In this document: piece after piece, positions 1-10,260 of the stretch
Numbering within the stretch: position 1 is the stretch's first letter
Layout of the letters: the number at the start of each line of letters is the position of its first letter
Assembly (NCBI GenBank): GCA_958510825.1
Contig: OY294047.1
Span: 50,389,365-50,453,364, forward strand
Length of the DNA stretch: 64,000 nt
Direction of reading: 5' to 3'
Origin: Brachypterus glaber
Taxonomy: Eukaryota; Arthropoda; Insecta; Coleoptera; Kateretidae
Notes under the pieces: model-generated
Databases searched by the model: none
What the model was told of the DNA's origin: nothing
What the model saw: the letters and a program-made list of their open reading frames with translations, nothing else
Made by a program: the position numbers and the translations under genes

Positions 1-34
1 TACTAGTTATAGAATATACTATTTTCATTCTTAT
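1..34 (-). repeat. Edge fragment of palindromic repeat family iv
   Basis: The first ~25 bases are the reverse complement of one arm of the family iv palindrome at 40299-40325 and 40975-41001 (shared core ACTAGTTATAGAATATACTA). The rest of this copy lies outside the window to the left. Bases 35-84 carry nothing I recognise. Confidence 0.6.
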
Positions 35-96
35 ACCTATACAATTTAATCTAGTCATCGGGCTTTAAATACTCCTTCAGCTATATGACCGCGAAC

Positions 97-884
97 TTCC
101 CAACCCATTCAGATAAACGGCCAAGCCATTAACTGGGAAAACCATGCCAAATACCTTGGCATTACCCTATCCAAAAATCTTACGTGGGATCAGCACGTCA
201 AAAATACCCTCCAAATAGCAAACATCCGCCTCTCCAAACTCTACCCTCTTATAGGGAGAAAGAGCCCCCTATCAATTAAAAACAAACTTCTACTTTACAA
301 CCAAACTCTAAAGCCAGTACTCCTCTATGGAGCACCAGCCTGGAACAAAATCACCCTTAAAAAAACGCTCTCAGCCAAACTTCAGGCCTTTCAAAACAAG
401 GTACTCAGAATATGCATTGATGCCCCCTGGTTCATGCGGAACAACCAAATTCACAGAGATCTCGACATGCCCCTCCTAAAAACGGAAATCATCCGATACA
501 GTAAGTCTTTTATACAAGACAATTTAGATCACCCAAACCCCCTCATCTCAAATTTTCTAGATTACGATCATGAAATCCACTACACTTACAAAAAGATCAA
601 AAATGTCCTCAACCAGTAATGGTGCCCACAAACACAGGACAGGTGCACCTCCAGCACCAGTGAACTAGTTTCACTCCCCCCACACCTCCCTCCAATCCCT
701 ACTCCATCCCCCCAAATACCCCTCCCACCTTCCTCGTCACACCCAAAAATTCATGACAGATGCAAATCAGCATCAGTGAGCAGAGACTCACTCCCCCAAT
801 TATCCATTCAAACTAATTCAAATTTTAGATAAATGAGCCATAGGCACTGAGCCTGTCTCTTAAAGACCAAACAAATTACAGAAG
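97..884 (+). mobile_element. 5'-truncated Jockey-clade LINE (3' end of ORF2 plus 3'UTR)
   Basis: The fragment is bounded by a perfect 12-bp target-site duplication, ATGACCGCGAAC, at 85-96 and 885-896, so both insertion edges are defined. It holds the last ~170 codons of ORF2 and a C-rich 3'UTR ending near TAAAGACCAAACAAATTACA. A second copy at 43624-44173 shares the ORF end and the UTR; its tail ends in a short GAT-type repeat. Truncation at the 5' end is the normal outcome of target-primed reverse transcription. Confidence 0.9.
107..619 (+). pseudogene. LINE ORF2 C-terminal fragment (reverse transcriptase tail)
   Basis: One open frame runs from the truncation point to a TAA at 617-619, about 170 residues. 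It contains KYLGITLSKNLTWDQHV (RT thumb region), LLYNQTLKPVLLYGAPAWN, and then the stretch QNKVLRICIDAPWF followed by RNNQIHRDL. The APWFxRNxxIHRDL block is characteristic of Jockey-clade ORF2 C-termini. The endonuclease and the catalytic RT motifs are missing because of 5' truncation, so the product cannot be functional. The frame has no internal stop, which suggests a fairly recent insertion. Confidence 0.88.
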
Positions 885-1189
885 ATGACCGCGAACAGTG
901 TAATAAGAATACTTCGGAGTAGAAATTACTACATTATGTCGAATGAGAAGCCATCATAGCTGTATACCGGAACATTTACATAAAATTGTTAGACAAGAAT
1001 CCTTGCATGAATATGAGGTTCATGCCGTTATTACAAAATTTCTCTTTGAAAATGCAAGCAATTGCCGTGTTTTAAAGTTTCTGTATTGTTTTTTACAAAG
1101 GAAACGGAAAAACAAACGTGAGCAATTTAACTTCAATACGTACCTATAGTTACATAATTATCATTTTTATGAAGTATTTAAAAATAAAC

Positions 1190-1401
1190 TGTCACTTCTC
1201 TCTAGAATACGCATACCGTTAATATAAAGTATCGCCAACATCTCGGTTTGTTTGTAAACAAATAGTAGTTATATTCAGGCCTGAACAATAAAAATTACCA
1301 GCAACTGTTATTGTTGTCTCTGTTAGAACAAAGCTGTGCGAGTAAGACTGACAAATGTATATGAAATGTCTATTCTAGAGAGAAGAGTTATTAGTTCGTT
1401 G
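1190..1401. mobile_element. Copy of 250-bp hAT-like MITE (left tip degraded)
   Basis: The copy shares the interior of the intact copies at 5507-5756, 9427-9682 and 28078-28321: the TTCTCTCTAGAATA arm, an internal AACAGTTACTGGTAACTGTT-like hairpin, and the right tip TTATTAGTTCGTTG. The outer ~15 bp of the left terminal inverted repeat no longer match, and no target duplication can be read. A short CAGATA-type microsatellite follows at about 1437-1475. Confidence 0.75.
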
Positions 1402-1674
1402 GTAAATACGGTATGCTACTGGTTTCTCTAACTATAGTTACAGATACAGATACAAATACAGATACAGATATCTATAGATATATGGTAAGGACAACAATAC
1501 ATTATTCACACGTCCAAAGAGCTAGGAGCAGCCAATAAGAATTTAGGACCTACACATCTGCATACGTCGGACGTATACATAGCCACTGCGTTGATTTGAA
1601 ACAAAAAAAACAAAAATTAAATATTCTCTGCTAGTATACAGCGAAATTAGAATGAAAAACAGCGAATAGCGGAA

Positions 1675-2372
1675 AATAGTATATTAAAGTACTAGTTTCA
1701 TAACATACGTTTTTAGCGCACGAGTACAAGTTTAGAAAACGAGCCGCTTGCGGGGAGTTTTCTAAAGTACCAGTTCGCTAAAAACGTGTTATGAAACGAG
1801 TGCTTTATACAATTTTTTCTATTTTGCTCTAAAATTTAAAAAAACTTACATTTAAATTATTTTATTTTATTTATTTATTTTATTTATTTGTTTGGTATTA
1901 TTACAGATCCATGGAGAACCACAAATAAGCTTTAACTTGTGCTAGGGGTTCTCCATTAATTTTGAACATAAATTAAAAAAATCTGGGAAGTTAATAATCT
2001 TAATTTCTCATTGTAGTCGCTTTTGACTGATGACTGATTTAGGGATTTTTGTTTTTTGCACGACAAACGTCAAGAAATAGACTTTTGTCTGTTGCCAACC
2101 CAAAAGAAAAAAAAGTAGAGACCTCTTATGGGCCTATAAGAACACGCAAAATGCGTGTGATTATGAGCTTATAATCATGGAAGATTATGGAGGAGCAGTT
2201 AGAAGCTTTGAAAATTTGATAACCAAGATTGAGAAGCTGGAGCTGCTAAATTATATGTATAACTTAACACTCTGTGGTGTAAAATACCTTAAAAAAGGTC
2301 TCTAAACGAGTATAAATAAATACTAAATACTAAATACTAATACTAGTCGCAAAATAGAAAAAATAATATAGT
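1675..2372 (+). repeat. Palindrome-ended repeat, family i, dispersed copy
   Basis: At the left is a ~125-nt imperfect palindrome (about 1687-1812). Its arms are GTTTCATAACATACGTTTTT and AAAAACGTGTTATGAAAC, with a CG-rich apex (GAGCCGCTTGCGG). It is followed by the box TATACAATTTTTTCTATTTT. The reverse-complement box CAAAATAGAAAAAATAATAT lies at the far end (about 2350-2370). Relative to the tandem copies at 59505-60518 this copy carries an extra ~170 bp insertion near 1850-2023 that begins with a TTTTATTTA-rich tract. A 42-codon ORF (2177-2305) sits near the right end. Confidence 0.7.
2177..2305 (+). CDS. Mini-ORF inside family i repeat (42 codons, unknown)
   Basis: The frame starts ATG GAA GAT TAT and reads MEDYGGAVRSFENLITKIEK and onward for 22 more residues to a TAA at 2303-2305. 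Composition is mixed and looks protein-like, with a Lys/Leu-rich C-terminal half. I know no relative. It could be the remnant of the first exon of an autonomous partner element, because a similar short ATG-started frame (MESEMQSDDSG...) lies in family vi at 47339-47407. It could equally be chance; at 42 codons the statistics are weak. Confidence 0.2.
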   Translation: MEDYGGAVRSFENLITKIEKLELLNYMYNLTLCGVKYLKKGL

Positions 2373-2953
2373 TTTGATATTTTGAGATTATAAGAGCATA
2401 TATGCTCTCTATTCGGTGTGGAATAAAGGCTCGTAGCCTCCTCTCCTGATCGGTGGGCGCAATACCCCTTTTACCGCTTTTTTTTCAAAATTTAACTGAA
2501 CTAAAAATATTTCTTAAAAAACTCTGCACAAATGCGTTTTTAAATGTTGCACAAAATCCTTATTTGTGGACGCGAAAAATTAAGGGTAGCTTTTTACCCC
2601 TTGTGAAAAAATGATTAGCAAAAAAAATTGTAAATGTGTATTTTGTAAAGAATTATCCGCTCCATACGAAGATTTTTTACAAAAAGTGCAAAAAACTACC
2701 CTTATCTTACCGCGCGAATATATTCGCTATGAGATCTGAGCAATATTAAAATAACGTGTTTGTTCATATTTATATAGGGTATTATTTTGGTTTAGTGACT
2801 TTTGCGCCCACTGCTGAGGATGAAACGCTTTGTTCTATTTCTTATAGGGAGCAAAATCACAAAATATAAACAAACTATTGATTTTTTTCAGCTATTTTTC
2901 ATAACGTTCCCGAACTATGCAAAGAGTACACACTATGGAATTTCTAGCATTAA

Positions 2954-3431
2954 GGGGTTATATACCTTATGGCTCGAGAAAATTAAGGGTTTTATTGATT
3001 TTTTTTCAGGTATGTAATCACAACTTTATTTGAACGACCTACAAAATATCAAATTGTATATGTTTTGACTTGTTTGTGAAAAAAATTTTATTACAAAATT
3101 CGGAAAATTGTGGGAACCATTGCCCTTGCCCCGAAACGCCTTTTTTTTTGCGGTGGCCACGATTTCTGAAAAACCAATTTACCGATCAATCTGAAATTTT
3201 GATTGGTAAATTAGATTTAGAGAAATCGTGGACACCGCAAAAAAGGCGTTTCGGGGCAAGGGCCATGGTTTCCACAATTTTACGAATTTTTCAATAAAAA
3301 TTTTTTCACAAACACATCATAACATATACTATTTGATATGTTGTAGGTCGTTCGAACAAAGTTGTGATGACATACCTGAAAAAAATCAATAAAAACCCAT
3401 AATTTTTCCGAGCCACAAGGTATATAACCCA
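2954..3431. mobile_element. TTAA-flanked foldback MITE (piggyBac-like)
   Basis: The two halves are near-perfect inverted repeats of ~235 bp meeting near 3192. The tips are GGGGTTATATACC on the left and GGTATATAACCCA on the right, and TTAA sits immediately outside each (2950-2953 and 3432-3435). A TTAA target duplication is typical of piggyBac-type transposition. Arms share GCCCTTGCCCCGAAACGCC and TTTCAGGTATGT. Open frames on both strands here are products of the palindrome, not genes. Confidence 0.75.
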
Positions 3432-3975
3432 TTAAAAACAAATGCGCTAGACTTATTTCTACTTTTAAGTATTATTATTGCTTTAATCTTTTAGAAATGC
3501 TAAAACAATTCAATTTTACTATTTGAATTGTCAAACTAAGTGCCTTTCTCATTAAATTTGATTTTGGAAAGAAATATTTATGTTAGAACAACTTGTTTAA
3601 CCTAAATATACATTGTATTTTAAGTGGCTCTATAGAAATGAGAAACAGATGCAGCAATTTATATAGGTTAAATATTTTAAGTTTTAAAAGGTGAAAACCT
3701 AAAAGGGTTTTTATTTTTGTTAAAAAACATACCTAACTTAAAAATTTATAAATATGTTCTTCTCCATGTTTTATGCAAAGAAGCTTATTTCCGCGATAAA
3801 AAAACTCACACTTACACAAAATGTCAAAAATAAAATTAATTTACTACTTTCGCTCAATTTAAATACTAGATTGCCTAGAGTTAGAGCTATTTTTCACTGA
3901 AAATTACTTGTCGCGAATCAGTTATTCGAAAAAAGTTGTACTACATAGTAATAATTATCAAAAAAAAGTGTGTGT

Positions 3976-5357
3976 GACCAATTGTCAGCACAATAGGTTC
4001 CCCTACGTATAAACTTGCCAAACACCTTGCCCAAATCTTAAATCAGTTAGTTGGAAAAACGAGGTCTTATGTAAAAAATTCCACACACTTTGTACAAACC
4101 TTATCGACAGTGACCCTGGACCCCTCGGACACAATGGTTAGTTTCGACGTAGAATCTCTATTTACTAACGTTCCCGTTCCCGATACAATAAATATTATAC
4201 GAGACCTACTTACAACTGGAAATCTTGACCCTAAGTTATGTAAATTATTTGAAGCTTGTCTGACATCTACATATTTTCTGATACAGGGAGAGTTCTATGA
4301 ACAAGTGTCAGGCGCCGCAATGGGATCACCATTATCACCCCCTGCGGCCAATGCTTTTATGGAATACTTCGAGAAAAAAGCTATTGAGTCATTTCCATTA
4401 AAACCTAAAATTTGGCGCAGACACGTAGACGATGTCTATGCTATTTGGCCCCATGGCATGGAAAGCCTTCAAGGTTTTCTAAATCACCTCAATTCCCAAC
4501 ATAAATTTATACGGTTTACGATGGAAATTGAGAACAACGGATCACTTCCCTTTTTGGACGTTTTGGTTTACAAAACGGAAAATGGCTCAATAGGACACTC
4601 GGTATACAGGAAGAAAACCCACACTGACAGATACCTAAACGCATTTTCACATCACCATCCCTCTCAAAAACGCTCGGTAGTTAATTCACTTGTTCATAGG
4701 GCTTTCACGATTTCAGACAAGAATTCCCTAGACACAGAACTCCTTAAACTAACCAAAGCCTTGACCATGAACGGTTATACCAAAAAAGACATTAATAAGA
4801 CCATATACAAATACAGAAATCCCAGACCCAAACAACAGGACAATAGTGACAATGACAGACAGACACAAGTTATACTTCCCTATGTAAGCGGTATCACGGA
4901 TAAAATAGGTAAACTTTTGAAGAAGTCAAATATTAAGCCTATATTTCGGTCCAACCAAAAATTAGGTCAATGTTTGACTTCAACAAAAGACAAAATACCC
5001 CTGAGTTCAGAAGGCGTATATAAAATACCCTGCTCCTGTGGTACGGTTTACATAGGTGAAACTAAGAGAAAAATTTCTACAAGAATTCAAGAGCATGAGC
5101 GCAATATAAGAAAGAAACAAATTTCCTTATCGGCAGTAGCCGAACATGTACATGAAACAGGTCATAAAATCAATTTGTCTGAAACAAAACAAATATTAAC
5201 AGAAAACAGAAAAATGCCAAGGAAGATACGGGAATCGATAGAAATCATCAAGCATCCTAACAATATCAATCGGGACACTGGTTACCACTTACCTGCAATA
5301 TGGAAGTCTTTGATAGGAAAAACCTCGTCACGGGTGAATAACCACAACTCGTCATAA
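3976..5357 (+). pseudogene. Penelope-like RT/GIY-YIG polyprotein, N-terminally truncated
   Basis: The frame is open for about 460 codons and ends TAA at 5355-5357. Numbering from the GTG at 4110: RT motif A region FDVESLFTNVP (12-22), motif B QVSGAAMGSPLSP (65-77), motif C HVDD (105-108), palm/thumb SLPFLDVLVY (145-154), and then a C-terminal GIY-YIG nuclease with GVY (302-304), VYIG (313-316), Arg325, and the Cys308/Cys310 pair seen in this element class. Penelope-type elements use the GIY-YIG domain to nick DNA and prime cDNA synthesis. Motif C usually has Tyr before VDD; here it is His. With the N-terminal RT section gone the copy should be dead, but there is no frameshift or stop in 460 codons, so it is young. 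Confidence 0.88.
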
Positions 5358-5386
5358 ATAGTGACACAAGTTGATTCGAAACTTAG

Positions 5387-5446
5387 TTTCAGATTAATCC
5401 CTGAAGATGTCTCTAGTAGTAAGAGACGAAACGTCGGAAAGTGAAA
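5387..5446 (+). ncRNA. Type I hammerhead ribozyme motif in Penelope-like element
   Basis: Core CTGAAGA (5401-5407) fits CUGANGA. Stem II is GTCTCT (5409-5414) with AGAGAC (5422-5427) and a 7-nt loop. GAAA (5428-5431) and GTC (5433-5435) supply the second core half and cleavage triplet, with predicted cut after C5435. Stem III is only ACGT, which is self-complementary. Stem I inner pairs are TCC/GGA (5398-5400 with 5436-5438), then an internal loop, then TTTCA/TGAAA (5387-5391 with 5442-5446). Hammerheads with very short palindromic stem III, thought to act as dimers, are established in Penelope-like elements. There is one extra T (5408) between the core and stem II. Confidence 0.72.
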
Positions 5447-5506
5447 ATCCATTAACACGGTCTAAACCCGAAAGTGAAAGTTCTTTATAAAAAAAAGTGT
5501 TTTACC

Positions 5507-5756
5507 GAACGAACTAATAACTCTTCTCTCTAGAATAGGCATTTCATTTGTAAAAACTGACAAAAACGTAGCCAACATATACATTTGTCTGACCTACTCG
5601 CACAGCTTTGTTCTAACAGAGACAACAATAACAGTTACTGGTAACTGTTATTGTTCAGGCCTAAATATACCTACTATTTGTTTACAAACCGAGATGTTGG
5701 CGATACTTTATATTAACGGTATGCGTATTCTAGAGAGAATATTTATTAGTTCGTTA
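5507..5756. mobile_element. 250-bp hAT-like MITE with 8-bp TSD
   Basis: Terminal inverted repeats are AACGAACTAATAACTCTTCT at the left and TTATTAGTTCGTT at the right. The 8-bp duplication GTTTTACC lies at 5499-5506 and 5757-5764. The interior has a short hairpin around CAGTTACTGGTAACTG. Two other copies in the window (9427-9682, 28078-28321) also show exact 8-bp duplications, which points to a hAT-type transposase. No coding capacity. Confidence 0.88.
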
Positions 5757-6014
5757 GTTTTACCAAAATATTGATATTTTTTAAGTTTAAATAATATGTG
5801 TATATAACAAACAAAATATGTAAACATAGTGTATTACCTACTATTTGTTTACAAACAAACCGAGATGTTGGCGATACTTTATATTAACGGTATGCGTATT
5901 CTAGAGAGAATAGTTATTAGTTCGTTGGTATTACCAAAATATTGATATTTTTTAAGTTTAAATAAGATAATTATGTGTATATAACAAACAAAATATGTAA
6001 ACATAGTGTATTAC
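5671..6014. repeat. Tandem duplication spanning MITE end and flank (167 + 177 bp)
   Basis: The segment 5671-5837 (right third of the MITE plus ~80 bp of flank, ending AACATAGTGTATTAC) is repeated at 5838-6014 with a few indels (AAAC and AGATAA inserted). The duplication came after MITE insertion because it copies the MITE end, its TSD and flanking DNA together. Confidence 0.85.
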
Positions 6015-6203
6015 AATATATTTCATATTTAGTTCGTTTGTCCCCGGAAATATTTGACAGTAGTAGTTGGTTGGGGTATTGTCTCGTTGCCAACACACAA
6101 GCGATAAATATCAAAAAAATGTATGCACTAACCGAGAAATAAACTATATATTTTCCACGTCTGCAGACCTGATTCTGCTCTATTTATTACACTAAATATT
6201 ATA

Positions 6204-6867
6204 CAGGGTGTTGGATAACGAAAGAATTAACCGAAACATAATATCGAAAATGTTAAGGATATTCTCTGAGAAAAACTAATCGAAAAAAAACAAAAATGGC
6301 GCGCACGTGTCTCATTATCTTGTTTAACTGTATTGAACATGTCTAGGTACAGCAGTAATTTATCGTCAACCACATTTTCATGACGTAAGGAAACTAACAA
6401 GTTCTTCCGGATTTATGTGATGTCTTGGACCAGGATCAGTTAAATCGCTTAATTTTAAGTATGCCTATGCGAGTTGAGACAGTTATAGCCAACAGAGGTA
6501 GAATTATTCGCTATTAATTAATTTTCGATTTTCAAAAATAATTTCTCTTTTGTTACATTAAGGAAAACAAAGTTAAATCCCGAATATAGATATTTTTGAA
6601 TTGATTAAATTTATTTTTTTTTAGAAATGATTAGAGAGTATGGACATTTTATGATTTTTTTCCTAAACTGTTTTTTTCCCAGAGAAAGCACCATTCTTAA
6701 CAATATCCTTAACTTTTTTCGATCAGTTTATTAAGTGATACATGTACACATGGATTAATGATAACTAAATACAAGTACCTAGGCATTATTCAGATCAAGT
6801 AGCTCAAAACCTTGTATATTCGGAGGAGTGTTAAGAAAGTATTGTCGCTTGGTTTTGGTTCACCCTG
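6204..6867. mobile_element. Possible CAGGGTG-ended MITE
   Basis: The tip CAGGGTG at 6204, preceded by TA, and CACCCTG at 6861-6867 are inverted. Partial internal inverted similarity exists (AGGATATTCTCTGAGAAA near 6255 against a complementary stretch near 6680-6710). The match decays quickly inside the tips, so the pairing of the two ends as one element is tentative. Confidence 0.4.
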
Positions 6868-7061
6868 TGTACTTTTATAAGTTCAATACAGAAAATCTTA
6901 TAGATTTCTAAGGGTATAGAGAAAAATATGTATGCTTCTTTGACACTTTAAAACTTCAGAACAAAGAGAAAAAAATTTTAAATTGATTGCAACTTTGAAA
7001 AAGTTTTCAAACTTTCTTGCAAGATTTATAAAATTGACTATTGATTTATGAAAATATCACA

Positions 7062-7135
7062 GACTAACATTCCTACTCTTAATTTTTTACTCCCTAGCAT
7101 CCCTACTCCCTAACATACATTTCTCCCTGGTAAAA
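7062..7135 (+). repeat. Solo end of CTACTCC-array MITE family
   Basis: The stretch carries CAGACTAACATTCCTACTCT and then further TACTCC and AACAT units. It matches the terminal repeats of the full element at 42826-43376. Related single ends occur at 9988-10035 and 11533-11580. I see no partner end nearby, so these are probably truncated or heavily diverged copies. Confidence 0.6.
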
Positions 7136-7440
7136 GAATTTTTTTAATCGAAAATTCCGTTTAAAAGTTATAAGAATTAAAACAGAGAGATCAACAAACC
7201 GACGGACGGACAGACAGACCGTGAAAATCGAATCACCGAATCATACATAGATCAAATTTTGTTTTTATTAATTTTACACATAATATTTCAAACCAATACA
7301 TAGCTATGAATATTATTACCACGGGTCGGATCGAAGTAGCTATTACCGGGGGCATGCAAAAATTAGAATTTTAAAAAACTCTTTTTTCAAGTAAACAGAC
7401 ACTTTAAACTATTGTTCACCAAACGTAATGTCATCTCGAC

Positions 7441-7694
7441 GCTGTTAATTACTCAGTAAGTCTATGATCAGCTAAAAAAGCTAAAATATGAAATATACAG
7501 GACTGCCCACAGAAGAACATTTTTAAGTAGCAGAGTATTTACAACTTGGAACTCTTTGCCACATGATGTTGTGCTTGCGCCAACTATAAACACTTTTAAA
7601 AACCGGTTGGACAGACTTATTTAATACTTTGTATGCTACATAAATTATTTTTTTAACTTTAGTTAAATAGGTTTTTAACCTCAACTCTTTTTTT

Positions 7695-7730
<36 letters not shown>
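7441..7730 (+). mobile_element. CR1/L2-like LINE 3' tail with (TAA)n
   Basis: A frame ending TAA at 7622-7624 reads RTFLSSRVFTTWNSLPHDVV and then LAPTINTFKNRLDRLI. The W-N-S-L-P...V..A...N.FK.RLD block is the usual last 40 residues of CR1/L2-type ORF2 proteins. A short UTR follows and then 13 TAA repeats at 7700-7733. Only the extreme 3' end was inserted. Confidence 0.75.
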
Positions 7731-7733
<3 letters not shown>

Positions 7734-7768
7734 CATGGTCCATGACTCATAGAGAAAGACTTTTATTG

Positions 7769-8105
7769 ATTAAATAAACCATAGAAAAAATGTTATCTCT
7801 CCAAAATATAAATTTATTGTCTATTAAACAAAAATTATAGCGACAATTGTTTCGACTTTTTTAACATAAAGTCATTTTCAAGTTTTTAAATTTATAAACA
7901 AAATAACTTGAGTACACATTATTAGAAATGTCATACTGTATGACATTTCTAATAATGTGTACTCAAGTTATTTTGTTTATAAATTTAAAAACTTGAAAAT
8001 GACTTTATGTTAAAAAAGTCGAAACAATTTTCGCTATAATGTTTGTTTAATAGACAATAAATTTATATTTTGGAGAGATAACATTTTTTCTATGGTTTAT
8101 TTAAA
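7769..8105. repeat. Near-perfect 337-bp palindrome
   Basis: Two ~168-bp arms meet at about 7937 (centre CATACTGTATG) with essentially no spacer and only a few mismatches. Shared arm sequence includes AAAATGACTTTATGTTAAAA and its complement. A spacerless palindrome this long is unstable, which suggests a recent origin or that it forms the heart of a foldback element. Confidence 0.85.
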
Positions 8106-8492
8106 TCAACTCCAATATGAGTAAGGATCAAGAATTTTTTAATTTTATTGATTGTTTCCCTTTTCAAAAAACGAATAATTATTAAAAAAAAAACAATATT
8201 TTTGTATTTTGAAAAGAGAAACAATTTTCATGACACTAAGTATTGACAGCGTCGACATGACATTCCGCTTGGTGAACAATAGTGTCATTTTTTCTATGGT
8301 TTATTTAAATCAACTCCAATATGAGTAAGGATCAAGAATTTTTTAATTTTATTGATTGTTTCCCTTTTCAAAAAACGAATAATTATTAAAAAAAAAAAAC
8401 AATATTTTTGTATTTTGAAAAGAGAAACAATTTTCATGACACTAAGTATTGACAGCGTCGACATGACATTCCGCTTGGTGAACAATAGTGTC
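8086..8492. repeat. 204-bp tandem duplication
   Basis: The unit beginning TTTTCTATGGTTTATTTAAA and ending TTGGTGAACAATAGTGTC occurs twice (period 204 bp, phase TATGGTTTAT at 8091 and 8295). The copies differ mainly in the length of an A run. Open frames read here on both strands are duplicated non-coding sequence. Confidence 0.85.
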
Positions 8493-9146
8493 TATTTACT
8501 TAAAAAAGATTTTTTTTTAATTCTAATTTTTGCATGCCCCCCGTAATGGCTACTTCGATCCGACCCTTGGTTATTACACTCACACTGTAGTGTACTAGAG
8601 AGGAAAGAAACGCCATTAACTTTGAGATAAATGTTGTACATAAACAGAAAAAATGGCTAAGTATAAATTTCCTTTTAGAATTGTTATACATATCGAGGGA
8701 CCCTTAAAAAATATGTTTATGTATAGGTGGTACTTATTAGAATTTCTTTTATTCAAACCATTTGAAAGCTAAGAAGAGCTAAAAAACATCTTTAATTTAT
8801 TTATTTTTTTGTATTTTTAGACTAAACCGTTTTTTATTTTAAATTAACAAACAATTAAATCTAAAGTAAATAATGGCGAACCGTAAAGAATATCGTATTT
8901 TTTAACAAATAAGTTTTATTTAGTTTTTTGTAAAACAATTAATCATGACTTTAATTACATTGCAAAAAGTCAAATCGGTGAATTAGACAAATTATAAAAC
9001 TTTAATCAATTAATCAGTCAGTCAATCAAATAAATTGCGATTTCTCTTCACAATATGAGGAAAAAAAATGAAAAATAAGGTTTTATTTGGTCCAATTCCA
9101 TTGTGCAAAAAATTAATGAGATATGTTGTCTTTTTTAAATGCTTAA

Positions 9147-9266
9147 CACGTTCGCTGCCGCCCATATAAATAGACGCTTATCTCAGGTGCCGGACTACTT
9201 TTGTGCAATGTTATTCAATTCTAGTCATTGATGGACCCGCCAGGTGGGTTGTCGGCAGCAAACGTG
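9147..9266. mobile_element. 120-bp TTAA-flanked MITE (piggyBac-like)
   Basis: Tips CACGTTCGCTGCCG and CGGCAGCAAACGTG are inverted repeats, with TTAA on both sides (9143-9146 and 9267-9270). Size and TTAA duplication fit a piggyBac-derived MITE. Confidence 0.75.
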
Positions 9267-9426
9267 TTAATAAACAAAGGTCTATTGTTTTGCTAAAACG
9301 TCTATACAAAATATACAAAATGTACGTATAATAAACGTAATAATAAGCGTACACTTCAACAAAAAATAGACCTTGTGTTTACTGGGTGAAATTAAATTTG
9401 ATTATATTTTTACCATGTAACAAACT

Positions 9427-9682
9427 CAACGAACTACAAACTCTTCTCTGTAGAATACGCATACCGTTAAAATAAAGTATCGGCAGCATCTCGGTTTGTT
9501 TGTAAACAAATAGTAGGTATATTCAGGCCTGAACAATAAAAATTACCAGTAACTGTTATTGTTGTCTCTGTTAGAACAAAGCTGTGCGAGTAAGACAGAC
9601 AAATGTATATGTTGGCTACGTTTTTTTTTCAGTTTTTACAAATGAAATGTCTATTCTAGAGAAAAGAGTTATTAGTTCGTTG
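9427..9682. mobile_element. 250-bp hAT-like MITE with 8-bp TSD (AACAAACT)
   Basis: The tips CAACGAACTA and TAGTTCGTTG are bounded by AACAAACT at 9419-9426 and 9683-9690. The interior matches the copy at 5507-5756 in opposite orientation. This copy defines the true tip base as C/G. Confidence 0.9.
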
Positions 9683-9987
9683 AACAAACTGTGGTGACCA
9701 TCTATAGAAATATTATTGCAAATAATTTTGGAAATAGGCACGTAAATTCTAGACTAGAATTTCTAGTAACGATTGTGATGTTATTTTTACTAAACCTATA
9801 AAAATATTCATACATTTTTCATATTTTTGCTACATAAAACAACTGAAATAATAAATACATATGTCATATGAATCACACGAACCATATGATTTATGTTAAG
9901 CTGAAAAAGTCAGGTCCATATTACACAACATAATTTAAACAAACCGTGCAGGTATGTAATGCATCACATTCCATGGTATACTCTTGG

Positions 9988-10035
9988 TAGACTAACATCC
10001 CTACTCTTAATTTTCCTATTCTCAATCATCCATAA
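9988..10035 (+). repeat. Solo end of CTACTCC-array MITE family
   Basis: The stretch carries AGACTAACATCCCTACTCT followed by diverged units; it matches the tip of the element at 42826-43376. Confidence 0.5.
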
Positions 10036-10170
10036 AACTTTTAGTCCTCACATCTCCTTTGTGCGTTTGTTTACTTTTTATTGTGTTTTTGAAATTAATA
10101 ATGTTTTGTTAAAAAGTGTTGATTATTTGTTTTGATTTGTTCGAGGATGAATCAAGTTGAATTTTAAAGT

Positions 10171-10260
10171 AATAGTTATTTATATACCAAGGGACTAAAC
10201 TGGCTGTTTTAGTCCCGCTGCATGAGGTAACACCACAACCTTACCTTAGCTATGGATTTT
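10171..10260 (+). repeat. Truncated palindrome of family iii
   Basis: The stretch begins AATAGTTATTTATATACCAA and continues GGGACTAAACTGGCTGTTTT, as at 46306 and 52882. It breaks off after the first inner hairpin (TTTAGTCCCGCTGCAT), so the apex and second arm are absent. Confidence 0.6.

Larger units (their letters stand above)
3972..5488 (+). mobile_element. 5'-truncated Penelope-like element (RT + GIY-YIG)
   Basis: The element is bounded by a 12-bp direct repeat, AAAAAAAAGTGT, at 3960-3971 and 5489-5500, read here as the target duplication; its A-richness lowers its weight. It contains the C-terminal two thirds of the single Penelope ORF and a short 3' region with a hammerhead motif. The N-terminal RT region is missing because the frame opens only at 3976, just after an in-frame TGA. 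A 250-bp MITE inserted immediately downstream (TSD at 5499-5506) overlaps the right duplication. Confidence 0.85.
7318..8580. mobile_element. Composite foldback element with ~140-bp terminal inverted repeats
   Basis: The left arm (7323-7450) contains GGGTCGGATCGAAGTAGC, GGGGGCATGCAAAAATTAGA and a GACGCTGTTAAT block. The right arm (about 8440-8570) is its reverse complement with minor changes. Between the arms lie a LINE tail (7441-7730), a near-perfect 337-bp palindrome and a 204-bp tandem duplication, so it has been hit repeatedly. The exact TSD is not clear. Confidence 0.65.
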
